DNA of 64,000 bases from Acidovorax facilis (GTDB lineage Bacteria; Pseudomonadota; Gammaproteobacteria; Burkholderiales; Burkholderiaceae_C). The stretch lies in contig NZ_JAMXAX010000017.1 in NCBI RefSeq assembly GCF_023913775.1, positions 1 to 64,000 of the forward strand, given 5' to 3'. Under the pieces are notes generated by a model. It did no database searches and was not told where the DNA came from. It saw nothing but the letters and a program-made list of their open reading frames with translations. A program made the translations under genes and the position numbers. This document shows positions 18,531 to 27,354 of the stretch, in pieces; position 1 is the stretch's first letter, and every line of letters begins with the position of its first letter.

Positions 18531-18569
18531 TTTCACACCCCAACCCTTTGGATGACAGGAGACAAAAAA

Positions 18570-19568
18570 ATGATTCGCCAACACTTTGCGCCATCGCGCG
18601 CACGCCGCACCCTGATCACCGTGGCGGCCCTCGCTGCCGCTGTGCAAATGATCCCCTCCCTGGCACATGCGGCCTATCCCGACAAGCCCATCACGCTCGT
18701 GGTGCCGACCGCCGCTGGCGGTGGCAACGACGGCATGGCGCGCGTGGTGGCGCTCAAGCTGTCCACCCTGCTGGGGCAACAGGTCATTGTGGAGAACAAG
18801 GCGGGCGCCAACGGTGCCATTGCGGCGGAGTTTGTGGCCCGCGCGGCGCCCGATGGTCACACGATTCTTTTTGGCTACATCGGCACCCACGGCATGAGCC
18901 CTGCGCTGCAAAAGCTGCGCTACGACCCCATCACGCAGTTCGAGCCCATTGGCATGGTGAGCTACTCGCCCACGCTCATGGTGGTTCACCCCAAGGTGCC
19001 AGCCAAGTCGGTGGGCGAGCTGGTGGCGTTGACCAAAGCCAAGCCCCAGGACTTCAACTACGCCTCGGCCGGCAACGGCACAGCCCCGCACTTCTCCGCC
19101 GAAATTTTCAAGCTGGAAAGCGGTGCGCAAATGGCCCACGTGCCCTACCGGGGTGCCGCGCCCGCGATGAATGACACCATGGCCGGGCAGACCCAGGTCA
19201 TGTTCCCCAGCCTGTTCTCAGCCTACCCCCACGTCAAGAACGGCAAGCTGCGCGCCCTGGCGCTGGCAGGCCCCAAGCGTTCATCGCTGTTGCCCGATGT
19301 GCCCACGCTGGAAGAGGCGGGCGTGAAAGGCGTCGAGATCACGCAGTGGTACGCCCTGTTTGCGCCCGGCAAAACGCCCAAGCCCGTCGTCGATCAGCTC
19401 AACAAAGCTCTCAACATCGCCCTGGCGGACAAGGACGTGGTACGGCGCATTGAAGAACAAGGCGCCGTGGTGGACCCCAGCACGCCCGAGCAATTGGCCC
19501 TGACCGTACGCCAGGAGATCGCCAAGTGGAAGGGCGTCGTGCACAAAGCCCAGCTCACCCCCGATTGA
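18570..19568 (+). CDS. Bug/TctC-type periplasmic tricarboxylate-binding protein
   Basis: A 332-residue member of the Bug family (tripartite tricarboxylate transporter receptor, TctC). A signal peptide ends at SLAHA near residue 34, followed by [17 protein letters not shown] and [15 protein letters not shown], the usual ligand-binding loops, and the late motif [15 protein letters not shown]. The ATG at 18570 has AGGAG nine bases before it; an in-frame ATG at 18552 lacks such a site. It follows the GalD-like gene after 39 bases and precedes a porin, so the three probably form one unit for uptake and isomerisation of an organic acid. No TctA/TctB subunits are present in the window. Confidence 0.92.
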   Translation: MIRQHFAPSRARRTLITVAALAAAVQMIPSLAHAAYPDKPITLVVPTAAGGGNDGMARVVALKLSTLLGQQVIVENKAGANGAIAAEFVARAAPDGHTILFGYIGTHGMSPALQKLRYDPITQFEPIGMVSYSPTLMVVHPKVPAKSVGELVALTKAKPQDFNYASAGNGTAPHFSAEIFKLESGAQMAHVPYRGAAPAMNDTMAGQTQVMFPSLFSAYPHVKNGKLRALALAGPKRSSLLPDVPTLEEAGVKGVEITQWYALFAPGKTPKPVVDQLNKALNIALADKDVVRRIEEQGAVVDPSTPEQLALTVRQEIAKWKGVVHKAQLTPD

Positions 19569-19623
19569 GCCCCCAGAAATACCCTCGCACCCCTTTCAGA
19601 TTTCAATCAGGCAGGAGACATCT

Positions 19624-20697
19624 ATGAGAAAAAGAATAGGCAACATCGGTGCGCTTTGTGCCGCACTGGCCAGCAGCTGCATCGCGGCACAAACCAGCGG
19701 CGTCACGCTGTATGGAACCGTGGACCTGGGGCTGCGCCACGGCAGCGGCCTCACGGCGGCCAATGCGGCAGCCCCAGGTTCGTCGCACAGCCTGGGCAGC
19801 GGCATACACACCACCAGCCGCTGGGGGCTTCGCGGCAGCGAAGACCTGGGGGGCGGTGCCAAGGCGCTGTTCCAGTTCGAGAGCGGACTGAACGCCGACA
19901 CCGGCGCTTCTGCCAATGCCAGCAAGACCTTTGATCGCGCATCCTGGGTCGGTCTGGAGGGCGGATGGGGCACGCTGGCCCTGGGCCGCCAGACCACCAC
20001 ACTGGCGGATGCCATCTCGCCCGTGGACCCGCTGGGCATGCGCTTTGCCAGCTTCAACCCCAGCATCGGCGTGGCCGCGCTCAGCCAGCATGGCCTGGGC
20101 ATCGAGTTCGGCAGTGCGGGGTCCACGTCAGGCTCTTACCGGCTGGACAACGCGATCAAGTACACAGCGCGATTTGGCGGCCTCACCGCACGGGCGATGT
20201 TGGGCACGGGTGAAGTGGCTGGAAAGACATCGGCCCTGTCGTCGCGCGGGGTCGGCATGGCCTATGCGGCCAGCGGCGTCACACTGTCGGGCGCATTCCA
20301 GACCTTCAAGGACACGAATCAGCGCACCCTGGACGGAGCCACCCTGGGCGCGGCCTACCAATGGAACACCGTGCGCCTGGCGGCCAACGCGGCACGCAGC
20401 GAGGCCGAGACAGCGGTCGGCAAACACACGGTGCAGCGCGTGTTCTCGGCAGGCGCGACCTGGTCCGTCACGCCCCTGTTCGATCTGACGGCTGCCTACT
20501 ACAAGGTGGACCGCACCCGCACGGGCGCCGCCGACGACGGCTACGGCCGCCTGGTGGCGTTTGCCGAGTACAAGCTCTCGCGCCGCACCAAGGTGTATGC
20601 CGAGCTGGACAACACCCGCTGGCGCAACGGCTTCCAGGGCGCGGCGAACAAGGCCACGGCCACCGGCATCTCCGCCGGTGTGGTGCATACGTTCTGA
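19624..20697 (+). CDS. General porin of the betaproteobacterial OmpC/OmpP family
   Basis: A 357-residue outer-membrane protein with a signal peptide (to about residue 22), then VTLYGTVDLGL, the classical first beta strand of Gram-negative porins. RWGLRGSEDLGGG, FERASWVGL-like FDRASWVGLEGGWGTLALGRQ and a C-terminal terminal Phe (VVHTF) for BAM recognition complete the pattern. Expected to form a trimeric 16-strand barrel. AGGAG precedes the start. It lies 55 bases after the TctC gene and is probably the outer-membrane entry route for the same substrate. Confidence 0.93.
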   Translation: MRKRIGNIGALCAALASSCIAAQTSGVTLYGTVDLGLRHGSGLTAANAAAPGSSHSLGSGIHTTSRWGLRGSEDLGGGAKALFQFESGLNADTGASANASKTFDRASWVGLEGGWGTLALGRQTTTLADAISPVDPLGMRFASFNPSIGVAALSQHGLGIEFGSAGSTSGSYRLDNAIKYTARFGGLTARAMLGTGEVAGKTSALSSRGVGMAYAASGVTLSGAFQTFKDTNQRTLDGATLGAAYQWNTVRLAANAARSEAETAVGKHTVQRVFSAGATWSVTPLFDLTAAYYKVDRTRTGAADDGYGRLVAFAEYKLSRRTKVYAELDNTRWRNGFQGAANKATATGISAGVVHTF

Positions 20698-20704
20698 ACC
20701 TGCC

Positions 20705-21538
20705 TTACACGAACTTGCCGGTGATGCCCCCGTCCACCACCAGCTCGGTGCCGGTCACGTAGGCGGCGGCATCGCTGGCAAGGAAGGCGCAGGCATGCGC
20801 CACATCCCACGCCGTGCCCATGCGGCCCATGGGCACCTGCCGGGCGCGCGCGGCGCGGGCCTCGTCGAGGCTGGTGTCCGAGAACATCTTCGCCACCGTG
20901 GTGGCAATGCGCGGCGTGTCGATGAGCCCGGGCACCACCGTGTTGGCGCGCACGCCCTGGCCCGCGTACTGCTGCGCCACCATGCGTGTGAAGTGGGTGA
21001 CGGCCGCCTTGGTCACGCCATAGGCCAGGTGCGGGTAGCCGAGGTAGCGCATGCCCGCGATGGACGAGATCGCAATGATGGAACCCCGCCCGCGCTCCAC
21101 CATGGCGGGCAGCACCTGCTGGCAGGCCAGCAACAGGCTGTTCACGTTGACCGAATGGATGCGGTCGAAGTCTTCGGTGCTGGTTTCCAGCGGGCCGCCG
21201 GTCTTGCCGATGCCCACGTTGTGGTGCAGCACGTCGATGGCGCCGCCAAAGCGCTCGCGCGCCTCGGCAAACAGGCGCTGCACATCGGCCGCGTCCGCCA
21301 CGTCACCCACCAGCGTGGCGGCCGTTCCGCCCTCGGCGTGGATGAGCGCCGTGGTTTCTTCGGCCGAGGCTGCGTCGCGATCCGCCACACACACGCTGGC
21401 ACCCAGGCGCGCGTAGGTCACGCAGGCGGCGCGGCCAATGCTCCAGCCCGGGCCGGCAGAACCGCCCCCGGCCACAAACACCACGCGGCCCGACAGGTCC
21501 AGCGGCAGGGCGGGTGGATGGTCTGGCGGTGCGCTCAT
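20705..21538 (-). CDS. Short-chain dehydrogenase/reductase
   Basis: A 277-residue NAD(P)-dependent SDR. The cofactor loop is VAGGGSAGPGWSIGRA near residues 22-37 (a variant of TGxxxGxG), with HHNVG (NNAG position), the catalytic Ser in ISSIAG and the YGVTK motif (Tyr and Lys of the active site). The C-terminus reads YVTGTELVVDGGI. An Asp in CVADRD after the second strand favours NAD. It is the last gene of an operon (TctC, CoA ligase, citryl-CoA lyase, SDR) and overlaps the lyase stop by ATGA, which suggests it oxidises or reduces a hydroxy acid of the same pathway. Confidence 0.92.
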   Translation of the reverse strand: MSAPPDHPPALPLDLSGRVVFVAGGGSAGPGWSIGRAACVTYARLGASVCVADRDAASAEETTALIHAEGGTAATLVGDVADAADVQRLFAEARERFGGAIDVLHHNVGIGKTGGPLETSTEDFDRIHSVNVNSLLLACQQVLPAMVERGRGSIIAISSIAGMRYLGYPHLAYGVTKAAVTHFTRMVAQQYAGQGVRANTVVPGLIDTPRIATTVAKMFSDTSLDEARAARARQVPMGRMGTAWDVAHACAFLASDAAAYVTGTELVVDGGITGKFV

Positions 21539-22329
21539 GCGTCCGCGCCCTGGCCAGCACTGCCGCCGACGAACGGAATCGCATGCTCCACCGTATCCCA
21601 GATGAAGCGGCCCGAGGGGCTTTGCTGCTCTTCCACGATGTGCGCCACCAGCCCGGCCGCACGCGAGATCACGGCAAAGCCGCGCATCACAGCTGTGGGC
21701 ACGCCGATCTCGCCCAGCAGCGCGGCCACCGCGCCGGTGGCGTTGATGGTGATGGGGCGGCCAGCCACCTCATCCACGGCCTTGGACAGCGTCTCCAGCG
21801 CACGGATCTTGTCGCCCTGCAGCTCGGGCTCGGCGCGGCCCATTTCGAGCAGCTTGTAGGCCCGCGGGTCCACGGGCTTGTGCAGGTGGTGGCCAAAGCC
21901 GGGCACGGGGGATTTGAGGCCCTTGTAGTGGCGCGCAATGGTGAGCGCTTCCGCCTCAGGGTCCTGCGCCGCTGCAATGCGGTCGAGCAGGCCCGAGCAG
22001 TTCTCCATGGTGCCCACAAAGGAGCTGCCCACGGCCAGCAGGCCCGCGCTCACGGCGCCCTGCAGGTTCTCGGGCGCGCTCATGTAGATGAGCCGCGTGG
22101 CAATGGCGCTGGGCGTGAGGCCATGCTCCATGAGCACGATGAGCACCACGTCGGTGATGCGCAGGTCCACGCCGCGCGGGGTGCGGCCCAGGATCTGCAT
22201 CAGCATCACCTCAGTGAAGGTCTTCTTCCCCATCAGGTCCTCGACCAGGTCCGCATCGCGGTAATGCAGGCTGGTGAGGGTGTGGGTGCACAGGCGGGTG
22301 ACGGGGTTCTTGGAAGCAGGGTGGGTCAT
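21535..22329 (-). CDS. Citryl-CoA lyase / citrate synthase-like protein
   Basis: 264 residues, corresponding to the catalytic large domain of the citrate synthase superfamily without the extra N-terminal part. The active-site signature PVPGFGHHLHKPVDPRA (about residues 143-159) matches the GFGH/DPRA pattern of citrate synthases and citryl-CoA lyases. The open frame continues far upstream over the CoA ligase gene, but the ATG at 22329 with GAAGGAA before it is the sensible start. The neighbouring CoA ligase suggests that a citrate-like hydroxy acid is first activated and then cleaved to acetyl-CoA (or a homologue) and a 2-oxo acid. The actual substrate is not shown by the sequence. Confidence 0.87.
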   Translation of the reverse strand: MTHPASKNPVTRLCTHTLTSLHYRDADLVEDLMGKKTFTEVMLMQILGRTPRGVDLRITDVVLIVLMEHGLTPSAIATRLIYMSAPENLQGAVSAGLLAVGSSFVGTMENCSGLLDRIAAAQDPEAEALTIARHYKGLKSPVPGFGHHLHKPVDPRAYKLLEMGRAEPELQGDKIRALETLSKAVDEVAGRPITINATGAVAALLGEIGVPTAVMRGFAVISRAAGLVAHIVEEQQSPSGRFIWDTVEHAIPFVGGSAGQGADA

Positions 22330-22346
22330 GAAATGGGTTCCTTCGT

Positions 22347-23873
22347 TCAGACAGTGGCCGTACCGGCCAGCTTGTCCAGTGCCGCATCGCGCACGGCAGA
22401 CTTGAGCACCTTGCCCACGGGCGAGCGCGGCAGGCTCTCGTGAAAGTGGATGCGCTTGGGGGTCTGCACCGGGCCCAGGCGTTCGCGCACAAAGGCGATC
22501 AGCTCGGCCTCGCTCGCCGCTTCGCCTGCACGCAACTGCACGGCGGCCTGCACGGTCTCGCCCCATTTGTCGTCGGGCAGTCCGAACACGGTGCATTCGT
22601 GCACCGCAGGATGCTGGCCCAGCGCGTTCTCCACGTCCACGGGGTAGACGTTGAAGCCGCCGGTGATCACCATGTCCTTGAGCCGGTCCTTGAGGTAGAG
22701 AAACCCCCGCTCGTCGATCAGGCCCCGGTCGCCGGTGTGCAGCCAGCCGTTCACCAGGGTCTCGGCCGTCTTCTCGGGCAGGCGCCAGTAGCCGGTCATC
22801 AGCAGGTCGCCGCGCGCCACCACCTCGCCCACTTCGCCCGGAGGCAGCGGGCGGCCATCGGGCGCCATGATGGCCACGTCGCTGAACCAGGTGGTGCGGC
22901 CCACCGAGGCCAGATTGCGCTCGTCCTCGAAATCCTCGGGGCACAGCACGGTGAGGATCTGCGGCGCCTCGGTCTGGCCGTAGGTGGTGCCCAGCACCGG
23001 GCCGAAGAACTCGCGCACCTGGCGGATCTTGTCGGGCGGCATAGGGGCACCGCCGTAGATGAGCCGGCGCAGGCGCGGAAAGTCCGCGCGGGAGGCGCCA
23101 GGCAGCGCCATCAGCATGTAGACCAGCGTGGGCGGCATGAAGCACACGGTGCCGCCGCGCTCGCGGAAGGCCGTGCGCACCGCCTCGGCGCCCGCGCCGG
23201 CCAGCACCACGTGGCAGCCACCCTGCGCCAGGATAGGCAGGATGTACGTGGAGGTGCCGTGTGTGATGGGTGCGGCCACGATGTAGCGCTCGTGCTCGTC
23301 AAAGCCCCAGGCGTGGATCTGGTTGGTGATGTTGGCCATCCACGCGCGGTAGGGCTGCATCACGCCCTTGGGTGCGCCCGTGGTGCCGCCAGTGAACTTG
23401 ATGGCCTGGGTGGCGTCGTCCGGCAGGTCCAGCTGCGGGCGGGGTGCGCCAGCGTGCGCAGCGGCCAGGCTGGCCAGCGTGGTGGCGTCCTCGGTGGCCG
23501 GCGCCCCAGTCAGCACGCGGGCGCCGGGCGCGCCTTCGAGCAGGTCGGCGCACGCGGCGTCCAGCACCAGCAGGGTGAGCTCGGTGGCGTCGATGATGCG
23601 GCGGATCTCGGGCCGGGTGCTCTTGGGGTTGAGCGGCACCCACACCTTGCCGCAGGCCAGCACGGCCAGCAGCGCGGCGATGTGGTCGGCGCTGTTGCCC
23701 GCGCAGATGCCCACGCGGCTTTGGGGGGTGGGGTCGATGGTGATGAAGCCCGCCGCGAGCGCGGCCACGCGGGCGGCCAGCGCGTCGTAGCGGATGGCGC
23801 CCTCGGGCGCGTCGATGGCGATGCGGTCGGGCCAGCGCTGGGCGGCCCGCCAGAAGAAGTCGATGGGGAACAT
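22347..23873 (-). CDS. AMP-dependent acyl-CoA synthetase
   Basis: 508 residues of the ANL adenylating superfamily. The motifs in order are FTGGTTGAPKGV (phosphate loop), YGQTEAP (adenylate binding), HTGDRG and KDRLKDMVITGGFNVYP (hinge), and PRSPVGKVLK with the catalytic Lys near the C-terminus. It activates a carboxylic acid to its CoA thioester through an acyl-adenylate. The start ATG 23873 (MFPIDFFWRAAQRWPDR) was chosen by homology of the N-terminus; the frame stays open further upstream. It lies 17 bases before the citryl-CoA lyase gene and 29 bases after the TctC gene, so the four form one operon. Confidence 0.92.
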   Translation of the reverse strand: MFPIDFFWRAAQRWPDRIAIDAPEGAIRYDALAARVAALAAGFITIDPTPQSRVGICAGNSADHIAALLAVLACGKVWVPLNPKSTRPEIRRIIDATELTLLVLDAACADLLEGAPGARVLTGAPATEDATTLASLAAAHAGAPRPQLDLPDDATQAIKFTGGTTGAPKGVMQPYRAWMANITNQIHAWGFDEHERYIVAAPITHGTSTYILPILAQGGCHVVLAGAGAEAVRTAFRERGGTVCFMPPTLVYMLMALPGASRADFPRLRRLIYGGAPMPPDKIRQVREFFGPVLGTTYGQTEAPQILTVLCPEDFEDERNLASVGRTTWFSDVAIMAPDGRPLPPGEVGEVVARGDLLMTGYWRLPEKTAETLVNGWLHTGDRGLIDERGFLYLKDRLKDMVITGGFNVYPVDVENALGQHPAVHECTVFGLPDDKWGETVQAAVQLRAGEAASEAELIAFVRERLGPVQTPKRIHFHESLPRSPVGKVLKSAVRDAALDKLAGTATV

Positions 23874-23902
23874 GAAAGAGGTGAGGTTGTGTGGGTGATC
23901 TG

Positions 23903-24934
23903 TCACTCTGCGGATGCGCCCGACTCTTTCACCACTTCGCGCCAGCGCTTGATCTCGGCGGCGGCAAACTGGCGCATCTTGTCGGGGGTGCCACCATCGG
24001 GCGTGGCGGCCAGCTCCTGCAGGCGCGTGCGCACCTCGGGCTGGGCCAGCACCTTGTTCAGGGCCGCGTTGACCTGCTCGATCACGGCGCGCGGCGTGCT
24101 CGCCGGTGCGGCCAGGCCGAACCACGACTGCACATCAAAGCCCGTGTAGCCCGACTCGGCCAGCGTGGGCACGTCCGGCAGCAGGGACGAGCGCTGGGCG
24201 CTGGTGATGGCAATGGCGCGCAGCTTGCCCGCCTGCACATGCGGCAGGGCCGACGGCGTGTTGTCGAACATCGAATCCACCTGGCCGCCCAGCAGGTCGG
24301 TGACGGCGGGTGCGCTGCCCCGGTAGGGCACGTGCAGCATCTTGAGCTTGGACTGCATCTTGAACATCTCGCCCGAGAGGTGGATGGACGAGCCGCTGCC
24401 CGACGACGCAAACGTGATGCCGTCCTTGGAATCCTTGGCGTAGCGCACGTAGTCGGCCAGGTTCTTGATGGGCAGCTTGGGGTTGACCACCAGGATGTTC
24501 GGAATCTTGGCGATCATGCCGATGGGCTCGAAGTCCTTGACCGGGTCGTAGCCCAGCTTGGGGTACAGCGTGGCGTTGATGGTGTTGGCGATGGTGTAGA
24601 CGTACAGCGTGTAGCCATCGGCCGGCGCGCGCGCCACGGCCTCGGCGCCCACGTTGCTGTTGGCCCCGGCGCGGTTGTCCACCACCACCGGCTGGCCCAG
24701 CTGGTCGCCGAGCTTGACGGCCACCAGGCGCGCAATCACGTCCGTGGCGCCGCCCGCTGCATAGCCCACCACCAGCTTGACCGGCTTGGCGGGCCAGCCC
24801 GAGGCATTGGGCTGGGCCTGCAATGGCATGGCGGCGCCGCAGGCCAGGGTGGCGACCAGCGCCAGCAGGGCACGGCGTGGCAGGGATGGCGAAGCTTTGC
24901 GCTGACCCAGCGCGGCGGGGGTGTGTGGGCTCAT
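23903..24934 (-). CDS. Bug/TctC-type periplasmic binding protein
   Basis: A 343-residue TctC-family protein, first gene of the CoA ligase/lyase operon. The signal peptide runs from a twin-Arg-like PRRALLALVATLACG to PLQAQ (about residue 41). Then follow PVKLVVGYAAGGATD, NRAGANSNVGAEAVA and [15 protein letters not shown]. The start at 24934 has GGAGA seven bases upstream, while the longer open frame has no such site. It faces a divergent IclR gene 103 bases away, which should be its regulator. It delivers the substrate to a membrane transporter encoded elsewhere. Confidence 0.92.
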   Translation of the reverse strand: MSPHTPAALGQRKASPSLPRRALLALVATLACGAAMPLQAQPNASGWPAKPVKLVVGYAAGGATDVIARLVAVKLGDQLGQPVVVDNRAGANSNVGAEAVARAPADGYTLYVYTIANTINATLYPKLGYDPVKDFEPIGMIAKIPNILVVNPKLPIKNLADYVRYAKDSKDGITFASSGSGSSIHLSGEMFKMQSKLKMLHVPYRGSAPAVTDLLGGQVDSMFDNTPSALPHVQAGKLRAIAITSAQRSSLLPDVPTLAESGYTGFDVQSWFGLAAPASTPRAVIEQVNAALNKVLAQPEVRTRLQELAATPDGGTPDKMRQFAAAEIKRWREVVKESGASAE

Positions 24935-25037
24935 GGTGTCTGTCTCCGTTGGTTCTTGGAAAAATGCCGTCTTGACGTCTGCTGGGTGCCCTGCGGCACA
25001 CTGCGCACTGGTGGCGTTGACGAACAAATTCTTTCCC

Positions 25038-25865
25038 ATGCCCTCCCGACCTGCGAATTCAAACGTCCGGCTGCCGGACGAACGTGTGAGTGCGCACACG
25101 GCAGACGAACCGGCCGACGACCACGGCAGCCGCACGCTGCGGCGCGGCCTGCAGGTGCTGGACGCCGTTCTGGCCCATGGCCGCGAAGGCGCGCGCGTGG
25201 TGGACCTGTGCCGCGCCGCCGCGCTGGAGCGGGCCCCCGTGTACCGGCTGCTCGCCACGCTGATGGAGAGCGGCTATGTGGCGCAGCGTGGGCGCTTTCG
25301 CTATGTGGCGGGCCCGCGCCTGGCCGCCCTTGCCGAGCCCCCGGGCCAGCCCAATCTGGCCGTGCGCCTGGCCCCCGTGCTGGAACGCGTGAGCCGCGCC
25401 TGTGGCGACGCCGCCTTTGCCATCGTGCGCGAAGGCCCCACCTCGCACTGCATTGCACGCCATGTGGGAACGCACCCGGTGCAGATTCTGGTGATCCAGG
25501 TGGGCACGCGCCAGCCGCTGGGCGTGGGCGCTGCGGGCCTGGCGCTGCTGGCCGCGCTGCCCGATGCCGAAATGCAGGCCTGCATCGCCGCCAACGCGCA
25601 GGAGCTGCCGCGCTACGGCGGCATGACGCCCGAGCGCCTGCAGATCCTCGTGCGCGCCACACGCGAGCGCGGCTGGTCAGTGGTGGGCAACCATGCCACG
25701 CAGGGCGTGCTGGCGGCTGGCATGGCCGTGCGCAACGCGGCGGGCGACCCCATGGCAGCGATCAGCGTGGCATCGACCGTGGACCGCATGCCCCGCGAAC
25801 GCCAGCAGCTCATCGCACGCTGGATGCGCGAGGCGCTGGCGGCGCACCTGCCCAATGGCATCTGA
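25038..25865 (+). CDS. IclR-family transcriptional regulator
   Basis: 275 residues with an N-terminal winged helix (LRRGLQVLDAVLAHG, VVDLCRAAALERAPVYRLLATLMESGYV at about 35-85) and a C-terminal IclR effector domain of the GAF-like fold (GVGAAGLALLAALPD, ERGWSVVGNHATQGVLAAGMAV). It is divergent from the TctC - CoA ligase - lyase - SDR operon and very likely controls it in response to a pathway acid. No Shine-Dalgarno is visible at ATG 25038; the reading frame is open further upstream to 24921 but would then overlap the neighbour's start. Confidence 0.88.
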   Translation: MPSRPANSNVRLPDERVSAHTADEPADDHGSRTLRRGLQVLDAVLAHGREGARVVDLCRAAALERAPVYRLLATLMESGYVAQRGRFRYVAGPRLAALAEPPGQPNLAVRLAPVLERVSRACGDAAFAIVREGPTSHCIARHVGTHPVQILVIQVGTRQPLGVGAAGLALLAALPDAEMQACIAANAQELPRYGGMTPERLQILVRATRERGWSVVGNHATQGVLAAGMAVRNAAGDPMAAISVASTVDRMPRERQQLIARWMREALAAHLPNGI

Positions 25866-25940
25866 GCGGGTCTGCGGCACACTCTGGCAAGCCGCAGACG
25901 GACGATGCCAGCCAGCCCACGCCGCGAACGCCACCGAAGC

Positions 25941-26008
25941 AATTACTATAAAAATGATAGCCCTCAGCGATGCATGGACCAGTGCCAGATGGCAATTTGG
26001 CTTCAAAC
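25941..26008 (-). repeat. Family A dispersed repeat, degenerate copy
   Basis: Read on the minus strand it begins AGCCAAATTG and ends GGCTATCATTTTTATAGTAA, the two ends of the family, but the central GCGCTTAT hairpin is worn down. It occupies the gap between the IclR and LysR genes. Confidence 0.6.
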
Positions 26009-26085
26009 CAATGCTTCCCCTGCAATTCCACCACCCTGTTGACCGCCCTGCATCCGAGTCACGCCATGCACCCTGAGGCCCGCCC

Positions 26086-27069
26086 ATGGAACTGAGACAA
26101 CTGCGCTATTTCGTGCGTGTGGTGGAGCAAGGCTCCATGAGCCGCGCCGCGCTGGACCTGGACGTGGTGCAGTCCGCGCTGAGCCAGCAAATCACCCGGC
26201 TGGAGAGCGAGCTGGCCACGCGCCTGCTGCAGCGCACACCGCGCGGCGTGACCCCCACCGAGGCGGGGCTGGCGTTCTTTCGCGAGGCGCAGCTCACCCT
26301 GCGCCATGCCGACCAGGCCGTGCGCGCGGCGCAGCAGGCGCGGCTATCGGGCACCGTCACCGTGGGGCTGGCGCCCACCACCTCGGGCGTGCTGGGCCTG
26401 CCGCTGATGCAGGCCATGCGCACACGCTACCCCGACGTGCGGCTGCACATGGTGGAGAGCATGTCGGGCCACCTCACGGCCATGCTGCATGCGCGCGAGC
26501 TGGACCTGGCCGTGCTGTTCGACACACGCCTGCACCAGGCACAACAGGCCACGGGCGCGCGCCGCTGGGACATGGCGCCGCTGCTGGAGGAAGACCTGTT
26601 CCTCATCTGCGCCCGTGACCGAGGGGAGGGCCCCGGCAACTCCCGCGGCCGGCAGCTGCCGGAAACCATCACCGTCGCCGAGCTGGTGCAAGAACCGCTG
26701 ATCCTGCCCACCGGCCCACACGGCCTGCGCAGCACCCTGGACACGGCCTTTGCCCGCGACCGCGTGGCGCCACACGTGGTGCTGGAGGTGGACTCGCTCG
26801 CCATGGTGATGGCCGCCGTGGACGCGGGCCTGGGCTCCACCGTGCAGCCCTGGGCCGCCATGGGCCGCTACCCCGATGCGGCCGAGCGCTTTCAGTGCGC
26901 ACGCCTCACCGATGCGCCCGCGCGCCGCGTCAACCTGCTGTGTAGCCTGCCCGACGAAGAGCTCTCGCCCGCCGCCCTGGCCGCGCGGGTGGTGCTGACG
27001 GATTGCGTGCGCGAACTGGTCACTACCGGTCAGTGGTTTGGCACGACATGGATAGGCACATCCCCCTGA
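26086..27069 (+). CDS. LysR-family regulator upstream of tcuAB (TcuR-like by position)
   Basis: 327 residues with a LysR winged helix (MELRQLRYFVRVVEQGSM, VQSALSQQITRLES, TPRGVTPTEAG) and a NAC/CbbR-type effector domain. In Salmonella the tricarballylate genes are controlled by a LysR protein, TcuR, encoded next to tcuABC. The same placement here, 285 bp upstream and in the same direction, suggests that role, but position alone supports it. The last codons (…TSP and the stop) lie in a family B repeat at 27061, so the C-terminus may have been altered by that element. Confidence 0.85.
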   Translation: MELRQLRYFVRVVEQGSMSRAALDLDVVQSALSQQITRLESELATRLLQRTPRGVTPTEAGLAFFREAQLTLRHADQAVRAAQQARLSGTVTVGLAPTTSGVLGLPLMQAMRTRYPDVRLHMVESMSGHLTAMLHARELDLAVLFDTRLHQAQQATGARRWDMAPLLEEDLFLICARDRGEGPGNSRGRQLPETITVAELVQEPLILPTGPHGLRSTLDTAFARDRVAPHVVLEVDSLAMVMAAVDAGLGSTVQPWAAMGRYPDAAERFQCARLTDAPARRVNLLCSLPDEELSPAALAARVVLTDCVRELVTTGQWFGTTWIGTSP

Positions 27070-27150
27070 GCTGCTGCGCCGCTTCCCCCTTCTCTCATCG
27101 CTGCGCGATGGGAAGGGGGACACCGCCTTCGGTGCGGTGGAAGAGCCAGG
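27061..27150. repeat. Family B GC-rich repeat overlapping the LysR stop codon
   Basis: It starts TCCCCCTGAGCTGCTGCGCC, then CTTCCCCCTTCTCTC, with an internal hairpin ATCGCTGCGCGAT and CACCGCC--CGGTGCGGTGG. The TGA of the upstream LysR gene is the TGA inside TCCCCCTGAG. It fills most of the 285-bp gap before tcuA; the rest (27151-27354) shows no gene. Confidence 0.75.
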
Positions 27151-27354
27151 CGTAACACCCGCCGGGCCTCATCGCAGCCATCACGATCCGTGATACCCCC
27201 ATGACCTGAACCCGCTGCACGGCGGGCCCGTGTCTCCCTACAGTCGCCATCACCCCGATGAACGACACGGCGACCGCGCCAGGAGACACCCCATGGGCCC
27301 CACACCCCCTTCTTCATTCCCCCGCGCACCGCGCATGACCGGGAGCCACCAGCC

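Noticed and set aside
21535-23145. 536-residue form of the citryl-CoA lyase
   Set aside because: The upstream half reads the CoA ligase gene in a wrong frame; the internal ATG 22329 with a ribosome site gives the normal family length.
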